From: RHLJ01 sp040222455
GTDB taxonomy: Bacteria; Bacteroidota; Rhodothermia; Balneolales; Balneolaceae
Direction: 5' to 3'
Length of the DNA stretch: 64,000 nucleotides
Assembly (NCBI GenBank): GCA_040222455.1
Contig: JAVKDD010000011.1
Coordinates: 744,001 to 808,000, forward strand
Shown: positions 17,556 through 25,641 of the stretch, piece by piece
Numbering within the stretch: the first letter of the stretch is position 1
Layout of the letters: every line of letters begins with the position of its first letter
Made by a program: the position numbers and the translations under genes
Notes under the pieces: generated by a model
Seen by the model: only the letters and a program-made list of their open reading frames with translations
Database searches by the model: none
Told to the model about the DNA's origin: nothing

Positions 17556-18642
17556 ATTTAAAACGAGATATATCCACTTCAGCTGGTAGGGGTTCATCAA
17601 AGAGTAAATAATCTTTGATCTTCCTTGATAAATAAGCGGAATAAAGAAGTCCTTTAGAGCTAAGACCAGCAAATATATAAAGATTTTCTTTATTAGGATG
17701 CTTACCCAAAATAGGCATTCGATTTGGAGTGGAAGCTCTAATTCCAGCCCACTGAGAAATAACATTTGAGTTTTTCCGTAAATCAGGAAGTACTTTTTCG
17801 AATCTGGTTAATAGATATTCTAACCCTTTTACATTGGTAGTTTCATCCTCAAAATTATGCTCATAGGTACTTCCAATTACAAACTTGCGTGTGCTTAATG
17901 AAGCGATATACCCCAAAGCGGATACAGCATGTTGAAATGAAATGGGAGATGAAGCCTCTAATACTGCTAATTGACCTTTAATGGGATGTAGCGGGATATC
18001 TTTCCAAAAATCTAGTTCATTAGTTGATGATCCTGTAGTAAAAACTATTTTTTCAGCTAGAAATTTCTCCTGGTTAGATAAACTAATCTCCCAATTCCCT
18101 TCTTTTTTTGAGATAGAATAGTTATTACCAAAATAAGTTTTAACGTTATTCAAAGTAAGAATGCGTACAAATTCTTTCAGGAAACATGAGATATCAACCG
18201 TTAATCCTTCTGGGAGCCAAATTCCACCACCAACGCAGTTTATACCTTTATGAAAATCCTTTATCTCTTTTTCTTCCAACCATTCAGCCCAACCTGCAGG
18301 CCATTCTGTCAAATCAAAATTTTCTTTCATACGAGAAGCAATTTTCCCATCTAATGCAGGTCGTAAAACTCCAGTTTTCTTAAAAAATTGAACTGGACTT
18401 TCCATTTGAACTTGATGTAGGTTTTCAAGTACTGATGAGTAGCATTCTACTGCTTTCCAGGTTAGTGTAGCGTATCTACCAGTTGCGGGATTTACTAAAC
18501 CAAGTGGAGTTCCTGATGCTCCTGAGGCGATCCCATTCGGATCGATTAAACAAACAGTAGCATTGTCTTTTGAAAGTTCATGAGCAAGGGAAATACCTGC
18601 TAAACCAGCACCTAAAATGCAATAATCAAAATGCTTTATCAC
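17554..18642 (-). CDS. FAD-dependent oxidoreductase (DAO family)
   Basis: 362 aa. The N-terminal dinucleotide-binding motif (ILGAGLAGISLAHEL) is followed by the glycine-oxidase-type fold. GLVNPATGRY follows the first beta sheet, HPIKGQLAVLE lies in the substrate-domain region, and the C-terminal FAD strand reads WAGIRASTPNRMPILG then IFAGLSSKGLLYSA. These features resemble ThiO and the C-terminal domain of MnmC, but no second methyltransferase domain is fused. The substrate is therefore open: an amine, an amino acid or a tRNA-modification intermediate. It is transcribed alone; the upstream neighbour ends at a terminator. Confidence 0.85.
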   Translation of the reverse strand: MIKHFDYCILGAGLAGISLAHELSKDNATVCLIDPNGIASGASGTPLGLVNPATGRYATLTWKAVECYSSVLENLHQVQMESPVQFFKKTGVLRPALDGKIASRMKENFDLTEWPAGWAEWLEEKEIKDFHKGINCVGGGIWLPEGLTVDISCFLKEFVRILTLNNVKTYFGNNYSISKKEGNWEISLSNQEKFLAEKIVFTTGSSTNELDFWKDIPLHPIKGQLAVLEASSPISFQHAVSALGYIASLSTRKFVIGSTYEHNFEDETTNVKGLEYLLTRFEKVLPDLRKNSNVISQWAGIRASTPNRMPILGKHPNKENLYIFAGLSSKGLLYSAYLSRKIKDYLLFDEPLPAEVDISRFK

Positions 18643-18690
18643 TATATATTCCTACAAACAAATGAATAGTTTAAATACACATCTAAGGTA

Positions 18691-18723
18691 AAAAAAAAGG
18701 TTTCCTGAAAACAGAAAACCTTT
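18691..18723 (-). terminator. Intrinsic terminator of the COG3014/LpoB-like operon
   Basis: On the minus strand the hairpin AAAGGTTT / AAACCTTT is followed by a run of nine T residues. It lies about 120 bases downstream of the LpoB-like gene and upstream of the FAD oxidoreductase. Confidence 0.7.
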
Positions 18724-18844
18724 CAAATTCACTACGATTAAAGAGTAAATTATTTAAGAAGCGAAATACTTTAATTAATCACACAATTTAAATATAGCAA
18801 AGCAATCCTAAAAAGAACGGCCTGTTTAGATATTGTGGATTTCT

Positions 18845-19483
18845 TTACCCTCGATAATTTTTACGCTCAATGAGTTTTTTAATTTTCTTATTTCCAATCC
18901 AAACTTTTTGATTGGTTTCTACATTTATGAACTCCAGATTTATGGTATAAAATACAGCCAAAGTTCTGTTATCAACTGTTTCATCAACAATTGAGTTTAT
19001 ATTTCCTATCATCATAAAGTCAGCACCAAGTTCTTGCGCCATTTTCTTCGTTGTTTCGAAAGAGGCATTAGTTTGTTGGTCTGCGCGTTCATCACGGACA
19101 TCAGCCCGTTCTTGGGCGTTTGCGACAACAGAAACAGATCCGGAGTTTACAAAAGCACGTTCCATTTCTTTGGTAAATACTTCAGTTTCGATGTGTTCCA
19201 TACTTTCGTTTCTAACCTTTCCAACAATTACAACGGGAGGCTTCTGGTTATTTCTGCTGTACTGATTTAGCCAAGGCTTAGTAAGAGCATCAGAAATCAT
19301 TTCTTCCGCCACGAGTCGTGCATCTGTATCATTCCATTTTCCAGAAAGATCAGTGGTTGCACCTGGGTCAATTCTTGAAACTTTATTTGATGGTCTGCAT
19401 GCAGTAATTATTAATGCGAGCATTAACATACTCAATAGTGAATATTTCATAGTTTTTGGGTTATTTAGGTTATAGATTTTCAT
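18845..19483 (-). CDS. LpoB-like lipoprotein (penicillin-binding-protein activator family)
   Basis: 212 aa with a lipobox (LIITAC). The mature part begins with a short disordered segment and then the LpoB fold: PPVVIVGKVRNESMEHIET, ELGADFMMIGNINSIVD and NTNQKVWIGNKKIKK-like strands. In gammaproteobacteria LpoB is an outer-membrane lipoprotein that stimulates PBP1b. Family members in other phyla are of unproven role. The ATG at 19483 overlaps the stop of the upstream gene (ATGA), suggesting coupling. An ATG at 19450 would give a more conventional 17-residue signal peptide. The upstream partner is a COG3014-like lipoprotein. Confidence 0.82.
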   Translation of the reverse strand: MKIYNLNNPKTMKYSLLSMLMLALIITACRPSNKVSRIDPGATTDLSGKWNDTDARLVAEEMISDALTKPWLNQYSRNNQKPPVVIVGKVRNESMEHIETEVFTKEMERAFVNSGSVSVVANAQERADVRDERADQQTNASFETTKKMAQELGADFMMIGNINSIVDETVDNRTLAVFYTINLEFINVETNQKVWIGNKKIKKLIERKNYRG

Positions 19484-20808
19484 TTAGAATAAATTGATTC
19501 AATAAGTTCGAGGTCTGTATTTTCTGTGATTTGAACTTCATAATTTTCTGAAAATAAAACTCTGCCAGTATGAGAAACATACTCAACAGTAATGTTATTT
19601 GTACCAACTGGTAATTCTATTACATTCATCCAAGCTTGGCCAGGTAATGTTTGCCAGCCCCTTAAATCAGCTTTCTCACTTCCTTCTTTATAAATGAAAC
19701 TGAGTATACCTGCAGCAACACCTAATGCTTGGTTTTCATCTTTTATCGCTTTTTTTATAGTTCCAGTTCCACCGGCTTTTACAAGCGATCTCATTAACGA
19801 ACGGGCATAAATAACAGGTTGTTTTGCTCTGTATACATCTTCTGATACCAAATCCATTTCTTCAATTAAGTGTAGATTCAAATCTTTAGAACCATTCACG
19901 ATAGCTCGTACACTGGCAACTTGTGTGGGGTAAAGCTCAACTCCCGGAAAAGAGAATTTCAGATAAAAGTCGTCATCCCAAAGTCTGATATCTTCTTGAA
20001 ATTTAATCGGAGATTGCCCTGTAAAACTTGTTAATAACACATTATAAGTTTCGGGCTCCCGAATCTGAGCAAGATTAGAAACATTAAAAGGCTCGTAATT
20101 ACTAAGTTTAGCTTGCTCATTTAGTGCGATACTAAGTTTTTCAAATTCAATCCGAGCATTATCAGGACGCCCAGTTTTAGCATAAAGAATAGAAGAGAGG
20201 TAGTGACTAAAGGCACTATTTTGGATATTCACTTTTCCCGAAGACCATTCTGTTCTTCCCGTCGAATCTGCTTTGGAAAGTGCATCTGCTAAACCTTTAA
20301 TTTTGATGTCGAGCTGCTCCATTTTAAAAGACATACGCCGTGTTTCAACTAAAGCACCTTCCCAATCTTTTTGATGTACAAAATTCAATGCTTTAAATGC
20401 GTTCAAATAAATATTCTCGTAAGGTTCACCATCGTAAGCCAACTTATTATCGTTAACTAAAAAGGAAGCAAAACCACGACTAATACTTTTAGTGTAATTG
20501 CTTTCAATTTCAAGTTCAGCTTGATTAAGAAAGATTGTACTGGAATCATATTTACCTGCAAAATGGTAAATCATCCCGTTTTCAAGATTCCAAAGAACGG
20601 CATCTTTTGAACGATACAAATTCTTATCTTCGAACCGCTTTAAGAGTTCTTCAGACTTCTTAAAATCACCACTAGAGAAGGAGTCTCTTAAATCATCTTG
20701 GGCATCATCTAACATATACGAATGGCAACCCGCAGTAGAAATTAATAAACCCATTATTATAAAAAGGTTTAGAAATGATTTGTTTATGGTTTTAATCCGT
20801 AATGTCAT
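19480..20808 (-). CDS. COG3014-like lipoprotein with TPR-type helices
   Basis: 442 aa lipoprotein (lipobox LISTAGC). The N-terminal half (residues ~35-240) is helical with paired-helix spacing reminiscent of TPRs. It includes an ENGMIYHFAGKYDSS segment and a ALNFVHQKDWEGALVETRRM segment. The C-terminal third is beta-rich. This matches the uncharacterised COG3014 group, which is often encoded next to LpoB-like lipoproteins (from memory of the family). Here its TGA overlaps the ATG of the LpoB-like gene. The pair could form an envelope complex tied to peptidoglycan synthesis, which is inference. It is divergent from the Ig-like lipoprotein gene. Confidence 0.78.
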   Translation of the reverse strand: MTLRIKTINKSFLNLFIIMGLLISTAGCHSYMLDDAQDDLRDSFSSGDFKKSEELLKRFEDKNLYRSKDAVLWNLENGMIYHFAGKYDSSTIFLNQAELEIESNYTKSISRGFASFLVNDNKLAYDGEPYENIYLNAFKALNFVHQKDWEGALVETRRMSFKMEQLDIKIKGLADALSKADSTGRTEWSSGKVNIQNSAFSHYLSSILYAKTGRPDNARIEFEKLSIALNEQAKLSNYEPFNVSNLAQIREPETYNVLLTSFTGQSPIKFQEDIRLWDDDFYLKFSFPGVELYPTQVASVRAIVNGSKDLNLHLIEEMDLVSEDVYRAKQPVIYARSLMRSLVKAGGTGTIKKAIKDENQALGVAAGILSFIYKEGSEKADLRGWQTLPGQAWMNVIELPVGTNNITVEYVSHTGRVLFSENYEVQITENTDLELIESIYSK

Positions 20809-20852
20809 TCTATAAATTTATGCTCACTCTTATAAATCTTAAATCCCGTTTG

Positions 20853-20860
20853 TATATTTG
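20853..20860 (+). promoter_or_regulatory. Candidate -7 box for the Ig-like lipoprotein gene
   Basis: TATATTTG matches TAnnTTTG exactly. Transcription starting about 7 bases downstream would leave a 16-base leader before the ATG at 20883, which supports that start. No clear -33 TTG at normal spacing was found. Confidence 0.4.
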
Positions 20861-20879
20861 CTCTATGATAAAGCACTCA

Positions 20880-20887
20880 CAAATGTA
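20880..20887 (-). promoter_or_regulatory. Candidate -7 box for the COG3014/LpoB-like operon
   Basis: The minus-strand octamer TACATTTG matches TAnnTTTG and lies 72 bases upstream of the COG3014-like ATG. It overlaps the start codon region of the divergent gene, so the two promoters may interfere. No -33 element was seen. Confidence 0.3.
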
Positions 20888-22508
20888 CGTTAAAAAAATT
20901 CCGTTGTTATATCACATATTAGTGCTAGTACTATTTATTTTTTTGAGCTCTTGTGCAACACCAATTGCCCCAACAGGTGGACCCAGAGATACTGAAGGCC
21001 CAAGAGTTATAGAGACCCTGCCAAGTTCTGGAAAAACTAATTTCAAAAGTAAGAAGTTTGAGTTTCAATTTTCAGAATATGTAAATCGATTATCAGTACA
21101 ATCAAACATTACGGTAGAACCTGATTTAGGTTTAGAGTACAAGTTAAAATGGAAAAAGAAAAAACTCATTGTTGAGTTTGATGAAGCCCTTCCTGATTCT
21201 ACAACCATCATATTAACTTTAGGTGCAGATGTCTCCGACACCAAGAACAATAAGATAGGGAAACCGATTACATTAGCTGTTTCAACTGGGGATGAAATAG
21301 ATGAAGGTGGATTGATGGGTAGAATTAGAAAAGCAGATACTGGAGAATCGGTAGAAGGAGGAAAAGTTCTACTTTATCGAACGCCCATAGATTTGACGAA
21401 AAAAGCTTCATATCAGGCTGAAACTGATACAGGAGGGGTGTTTCAATTTTCTTATTTACGAGAAGGACGTTATCAGGCACTTTATGTAGACGATAGAAAC
21501 CGAAATAAAATTTGGGATAGTTCCAATGAATCGGCTCAGGTTTTTGCTAAAGAATTTATTGAACTTGAAAAGGCTGCAAAAGATACTTTAGATGTACTAT
21601 ATGTAGTTCAGCTGGATACCCTTGCGCCAAAATTACAAGGCGTTGGCTTATTTTCCTCAAATCGATTACGGCTACGATTTAATGAGAATATTAAAGTTAA
21701 AAATGGAGCTTCAATATCTATTTTAGACACTTTAATGAATCCATACACCAGTGCATATCCGCTCTATATTTCTAAGAAAGACCCATTTGTGATGTTTGCG
21801 CAATCAGATTCTGCATTAAGTGAATCAATTCTATATTCTCTAACAACAAATGGCATCACTGATATATCTGATAACCCAGTAATAACTTCCGGAATTCAAT
21901 TTGAAGGAAGTTCTCAAGCAGACACTACCTTACAAAGAATTATTGAGCATAAGACAAAGAATGGATTATTTCCTACTCAAAGTGTTGAAATTGTATATGC
22001 TGCTCCTATCTCAGATCCAGTTCTAATTGATTCAATGGTTGTAGTAGAGGGGGATGTTTCGTTTGATGATTGGCCAGAAATAAGATTCGAAAGAAATATA
22101 CTTTATATCGATCCTCAAACGAGTTGGATTGATGAAATTGAGTATAAATTCCTTGTATGGAATCCCATAACTGGAAGAAGGAAATTGTTTGAACCTGAAA
22201 TTTGGGATGTATCTGAACTTGGAGAATTAGCAATTCAGGTTGAAGATGCAGATTCGGCAGAAGTATTCCATTTCAAACTAGAGAATGAATCCATTTCTTT
22301 TCAATTGGATTCTACATTCTCATCATCCCTATTATTACAAGATTTGGCTCCGATTAATTATATTCTTACCGTATTTAAAGACGAGAACGAAAATGGAGTA
22401 TGGGATAGGGGTTCCGTAATTCCCTTTGTAGCCCCTGAGCCTTATTATATTCAACGAGGAGTAAGCATTCAAAATGGATTTACTTCAGAAATCATCATAA
22501 AATTTTAA
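20883..22508 (+). CDS. Ig-like domain lipoprotein (Big_5-type)
   Basis: 541 aa from the ATG at 20883; more distal in-frame starts at 20802 and 20865 are less convincing because a -7 box at 20853 would place them at or before the transcript start. The signal peptide ends in the lipobox LFLSSC. The phrase ATPIAPTGGPRDTEGPRV, followed by residues to about 140, matches the Ig-like N-terminal domain common in Bacteroidota lipoproteins. A carboxypeptidase-regulatory-like segment (GRIRKADTGESVEGGKVLLYR) and further beta-sandwich repeats follow. Its role is unknown, probably surface or periplasmic. The TAA overlaps the ATG of the MscS gene by one base. Confidence 0.82.
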   Translation: MYVKKIPLLYHILVLVLFIFLSSCATPIAPTGGPRDTEGPRVIETLPSSGKTNFKSKKFEFQFSEYVNRLSVQSNITVEPDLGLEYKLKWKKKKLIVEFDEALPDSTTIILTLGADVSDTKNNKIGKPITLAVSTGDEIDEGGLMGRIRKADTGESVEGGKVLLYRTPIDLTKKASYQAETDTGGVFQFSYLREGRYQALYVDDRNRNKIWDSSNESAQVFAKEFIELEKAAKDTLDVLYVVQLDTLAPKLQGVGLFSSNRLRLRFNENIKVKNGASISILDTLMNPYTSAYPLYISKKDPFVMFAQSDSALSESILYSLTTNGITDISDNPVITSGIQFEGSSQADTTLQRIIEHKTKNGLFPTQSVEIVYAAPISDPVLIDSMVVVEGDVSFDDWPEIRFERNILYIDPQTSWIDEIEYKFLVWNPITGRRKLFEPEIWDVSELGELAIQVEDADSAEVFHFKLENESISFQLDSTFSSSLLLQDLAPINYILTVFKDENENGVWDRGSVIPFVAPEPYYIQRGVSIQNGFTSEIIIKF

Positions 22509-23377
22509 TGAAAGAAGAAATCATAAAATATATTCCAGAAGTCTGGCACCTCCCAATTATTATTGGTTTGATTCTTCTAGTCACTATAATTGTAGCTTCT
22601 TTAACGCGAAGATTATTCAATAAAGCTATAAAGAAGATAGAACTAGGAGAAAGTGATGCTCACGACTTAACCAATCTTAAGTTTTTAAAGCGGGGAGTTT
22701 CTGTAATTATATATACAACGGGGATAAGCTTTGCTATATATATGATTCCCACTTTGAGAGTAATTGCCACTTCAGTTCTAGCGGGTGCAGGACTATTTGC
22801 CATCGCTATTGGTTTTGCTTCTCAACAAGCACTTTCGAATATAGTTAGCGGTATTTTTATTGTAATTTTTAAACCATATAAAATCAATGATCGTCTCCAA
22901 CTCCGTACCGATTTAACAGGTGTAGTAGAGGATATCAATCTAAGGCATACAGTTATTCGTAATTTTGAAAATAAGCGCATTATTATCCCTAACTCCGTAA
23001 TTAGTGAAGAAGTATTAATCAATTCGAATTATAATGATGATAAGATCATCAAATGGATTGACATGGGAATTAGCTATGATTCTGATATAGATTTGGCTCG
23101 AGAGATTATGCAGGATGAAGTCTCTAAACATCCTTTTTTTGAAGATGGAAGAACAGAAGAGCAAATAGAAAATGGCGATCCGCTGGTACCTGTAAGAGTG
23201 ATTTCACTAGGTGATTTTTCAGTAAATCTAAGAGCTTGGTCAACAGCATCAGATCCCGCAAGAGCTTTTGTGATGGGAACAGATTTATTTGAAAGTATCA
23301 AAAAGAGATTCGATAAAGAAGGGATCGAAATCCCATTCCCATATCGAACTATTGTATACAAAAACCCTAATAACTAA
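22508..23377 (+). CDS. Small-conductance mechanosensitive ion channel (MscS family)
   Basis: 289 aa. Three transmembrane helices (about residues 15-38, 60-82, 88-112) end in the pore helix region LAGAGLFAIAIGFASQQALSN, the classic MscS TM3. The beta domain follows with FKPYKINDRLQL and GVVEDINLRHTVIRNFENKRIIIPN. The channel releases solutes on hypo-osmotic shock. It overlaps the Ig-like lipoprotein gene by one base (TAATG), so the two are coupled. It converges with the OsmC gene. Confidence 0.95.
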   Translation: MKEEIIKYIPEVWHLPIIIGLILLVTIIVASLTRRLFNKAIKKIELGESDAHDLTNLKFLKRGVSVIIYTTGISFAIYMIPTLRVIATSVLAGAGLFAIAIGFASQQALSNIVSGIFIVIFKPYKINDRLQLRTDLTGVVEDINLRHTVIRNFENKRIIIPNSVISEEVLINSNYNDDKIIKWIDMGISYDSDIDLAREIMQDEVSKHPFFEDGRTEEQIENGDPLVPVRVISLGDFSVNLRAWSTASDPARAFVMGTDLFESIKKRFDKEGIEIPFPYRTIVYKNPNN

Positions 23378-23425
23378 GAAGACGAATTTATTAGCATTTC
23401 AGTTTTAGTAATTTATTGTAAAGAA

Positions 23426-23878
23426 CTAAACAATAGATTTTTCGGATACAATAACTTCTGCATCCATTATAATTGTAGATTTTATTGAGTTCGAAATCAA
23501 ACAAGCGTTTTCTGATTTATGTAAAATGCGTTCAGCTTTTGCAGTTTGTGCTTCATCCAGAATAGTAAGAGTTGGTTTTAAGGTGATTTCACTTATCATA
23601 AATTTACCATCTACTTTTTCGAGCTTGCCAACTGCTTTTATATCTAGACTAAGGTATTCAAGCTTAGAATATTCTGAAATGGCTAAAAACGTGGTCATTA
23701 AGCAACTACTTACTGATGCAACAAAAAAATGTTCTGGAGACCAAATCCCTTCCATTCCTTTGGGGAATTCAGGTGGTGTAGCTATTTCTATTTGTTCATT
23801 TAAAACTGGTGAACTAAGTAAACCTTTTCGGTCTGATTGCCATTTAAGATCTACTTCGTAATTATGTACCGTATCCAT
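23426..23878 (-). CDS. OsmC family thiol peroxidase-like protein
   Basis: 150 aa OsmC/Ohr-fold protein. The core helix SPEHFFVASVSSCLMTTFLAISEY carries one conserved Cys, and a second Cys is in NACLISNSIKSTI near the C-terminus. Together they are the peroxidatic and resolving cysteines of this family. It probably reduces organic hydroperoxides or modifies thiols in the cytosol. It is the last gene of the operon after thioredoxin, with only 2 bases between them. Thioredoxin could be its reductant (inference). Confidence 0.88.
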   Translation of the reverse strand: MDTVHNYEVDLKWQSDRKGLLSSPVLNEQIEIATPPEFPKGMEGIWSPEHFFVASVSSCLMTTFLAISEYSKLEYLSLDIKAVGKLEKVDGKFMISEITLKPTLTILDEAQTAKAERILHKSENACLISNSIKSTIIMDAEVIVSEKSIV

Positions 23879-23880
23879 AG

Positions 23881-24213
23881 TTATATTTTTTTTGATTCAA
23901 TAATTTGTTTGAGTTGATTTGCTTGTAATACACCAGATTGTTGCCAAAGTATTTTTCCAAACTGGAACAGAATTAATGTTGGTACCCCTCGTACCTGATA
24001 TTTAATTGCTGCCGCCGGGTTTTTTTCTGCATCAATTTTGAGGATAATGACGTCTTCTCCCAACATGCTTTTAAGTTCTTTTAGAATAGGGGGCATCATT
24101 TTGCATGGTGCGCACCAGTCGGCATAAAAATCTACAAGAACAGGGATTTCTCCTTCAATTATTTCTGAAAATGAGACTGTTTTTTCATCTTTTATTTTAC
24201 TCATAATCTTCAT
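23881..24213 (-). CDS. Thioredoxin
   Basis: 110 aa. The active site WCAPCK (C34 and C37) and cis-Pro strand (RGVPTLILF) are canonical. There is no signal peptide, so it is cytosolic. Its ATG overlaps the stop of the preceding small membrane-protein gene (ATGA). It follows rhodanese and membrane genes and precedes OsmC. It is therefore a dedicated thiol-redox component of this operon and probably not the housekeeping trxA. Confidence 0.92.
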   Translation of the reverse strand: MKIMSKIKDEKTVSFSEIIEGEIPVLVDFYADWCAPCKMMPPILKELKSMLGEDVIILKIDAEKNPAAAIKYQVRGVPTLILFQFGKILWQQSGVLQANQLKQIIESKKI

Positions 24214-24464
24214 TTAACCTCTTTAAATTCAATTTCTTTTAAACCAGATGCCTTATTATCTTCTTCATTTATTTTAACAGCACATCCTTTTGCTCCAAAA
24301 CAACCTGAATTAGTGATTGACTGAAATAGGAAGAAGAAGCTAAAAAATCCAAGAAGTAAATCATTTAGAACTATTGCCTGAAATGCAAAGAAAATTCCAA
24401 AAAACAACCCAAGCCATCTTCTAAAGTGCCAATTGGAAAACACTATTTTAGCTAATGAATCCAT
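24210..24464 (-). CDS. Small membrane protein, YgaP/DUF2892-like
   Basis: 84 aa from the ATG at 24464, two bases after the rhodanese stop; a TTG start 33 bases upstream would overlap that gene. Two transmembrane segments (about residues 13-33 and 36-54) are followed by the cysteine pair GCFGAKGC and a charged tail. The arrangement resembles the DUF2892 membrane anchor fused to rhodanese in E. coli YgaP, here as a separate gene next to a rhodanese gene. The two cysteines are probably functional in sulfur transfer (inference). Confidence 0.72.
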   Translation of the reverse strand: MDSLAKIVFSNWHFRRWLGLFFGIFFAFQAIVLNDLLLGFFSFFFLFQSITNSGCFGAKGCAVKINEEDNKASGLKEIEFKEVK

Positions 24465-24466
24465 TC

Positions 24467-24781
24467 TTAATCGAGTATACTCTTCAGGTATTGCCAACCG
24501 CCACCATTTTCTACATTTTCAAAACCGTTCGTTTTTAAAAGTCTCTTTGCTGAACTGCTTCTAGCTCCCGATGCACAACAAACAATGAATGGTTCTGTTG
24601 GATTTAATTTATTTAAGCTATTTGATAATGACTGAAGTGGGATATTCAATGAACCTTTAATATGACCTGATTTATATTCCCCGCTTGTTCTCACATCAAT
24701 AATTTTGGCTCCATTTCTATGGAACTCTGCTAAGTCAACGGGTTCTTCGGTAGAAATTATATTCTTTATAAACTGAAACAT
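24467..24781 (-). CDS. Rhodanese-domain protein (single-domain sulfurtransferase)
   Basis: 104 aa. The active-site loop CASGAR with catalytic C69 is complete. IIDVRTSGEYKSGHI is the conserved N-terminal strand. It transfers sulfane sulfur as a persulfide in the cytosol. It is the first small gene after the Crp/Fnr regulator on the same strand, and it precedes a YgaP-like membrane protein, thioredoxin and OsmC. The set looks like a persulfide-handling or oxidant-response operon. Confidence 0.92.
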   Translation of the reverse strand: MFQFIKNIISTEEPVDLAEFHRNGAKIIDVRTSGEYKSGHIKGSLNIPLQSLSNSLNKLNPTEPFIVCCASGARSSSAKRLLKTNGFENVENGGGWQYLKSILD

Positions 24782-24852
24782 GTAATTTTTTTATTGTGAT
24801 TTTTAATTTTCACAAAGTTAAGCTCAGCAAATCATTAGTTCAGCAACAATTG

Positions 24853-25473
24853 TTACATAAGCTCAATTTTATTTCTACTCATCTTGATCATATTATTATG
24901 TTCCATTTGTTTGAGAAGTCGCGAAATAACCACTCTGGAAGTGCCCATTTGATTAGCTATTTGTTCATGGGTAATAGAAAGCTCATTTGAACCAATAGCT
25001 TCACTTTTCTTTTGTAGTAAATGAAGTAATCGTTCGTCCATTTTTTTAAAAGAAAGTTCATTTACAACATCGAGCAATTCCTCAAATCTCTTATGATATA
25101 TTTTAAAAATATATTCGATCCATTCAGGATATTCTTTTACAAGTTTGGAGGCGTTTTCAATAGGAATAAGCAGAACTTCACTATCTTCCTCAGCAATAGC
25201 TTTAATTTTACTTGTTTCTTGATGAATTCCTCCCAAAAAAGACATTATGCAGGTTTCACCAGGATGAATGTAATAAAGCAACATTTCACGGTAATCATCA
25301 TCCGTTTGTATCACCTTAATGCTACCTTTGGTTACAATAGGTATCGATCGAATAAATGCATGCTCATTTAAAATAGCCTCCTCTTTTTTGAATATCCGCT
25401 TAGTCCCATGATTTGAGAGTTGCTCAAGCATTTTAGGAGAGGCTTTAAACGTATGAATAGGTAAGGACGGCAT
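24853..25473 (-). CDS. Crp/Fnr-family transcriptional regulator
   Basis: 206 aa. A cyclic-nucleotide-like beta-roll (residues ~10-120) is followed by a dimer helix and a Crp-type HTH (ITHEQIANQMGTSRVVISRL, about residues 167-186). The phosphate-binding cassette arginine and serine typical of cAMP receptors are not evident, and no N-terminal cysteine cluster for an iron-sulfur centre is present. The effector is unknown. It lies 71 bases upstream of the rhodanese gene on the same strand, which suggests it regulates that operon. Confidence 0.88.
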   Translation of the reverse strand: MPSLPIHTFKASPKMLEQLSNHGTKRIFKKEEAILNEHAFIRSIPIVTKGSIKVIQTDDDYREMLLYYIHPGETCIMSFLGGIHQETSKIKAIAEEDSEVLLIPIENASKLVKEYPEWIEYIFKIYHKRFEELLDVVNELSFKKMDERLLHLLQKKSEAIGSNELSITHEQIANQMGTSRVVISRLLKQMEHNNMIKMSRNKIELM

Positions 25474-25641
25474 GGAATATATTATTTTGAAGTATGTTAG
25501 TTTTTAAAGAGCTATTTGACCTGTTTTTCTAAAATAAAACAAGTTTTAATATTAAGAAGTAGAAAGATGTCTAAACATTACTAAACTTTTAACAAGTTTC
25601 TTACCTTGGAAACGCTTCCGTAAACCGAATAAACATCTCAG

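Noticed and set aside
24853..25473. cAMP receptor for the adenylate cyclase in the same window
   Set aside because: The phosphate-binding cassette residues of cAMP receptors are not evident, and the gene is paired with a sulfur-redox operon.
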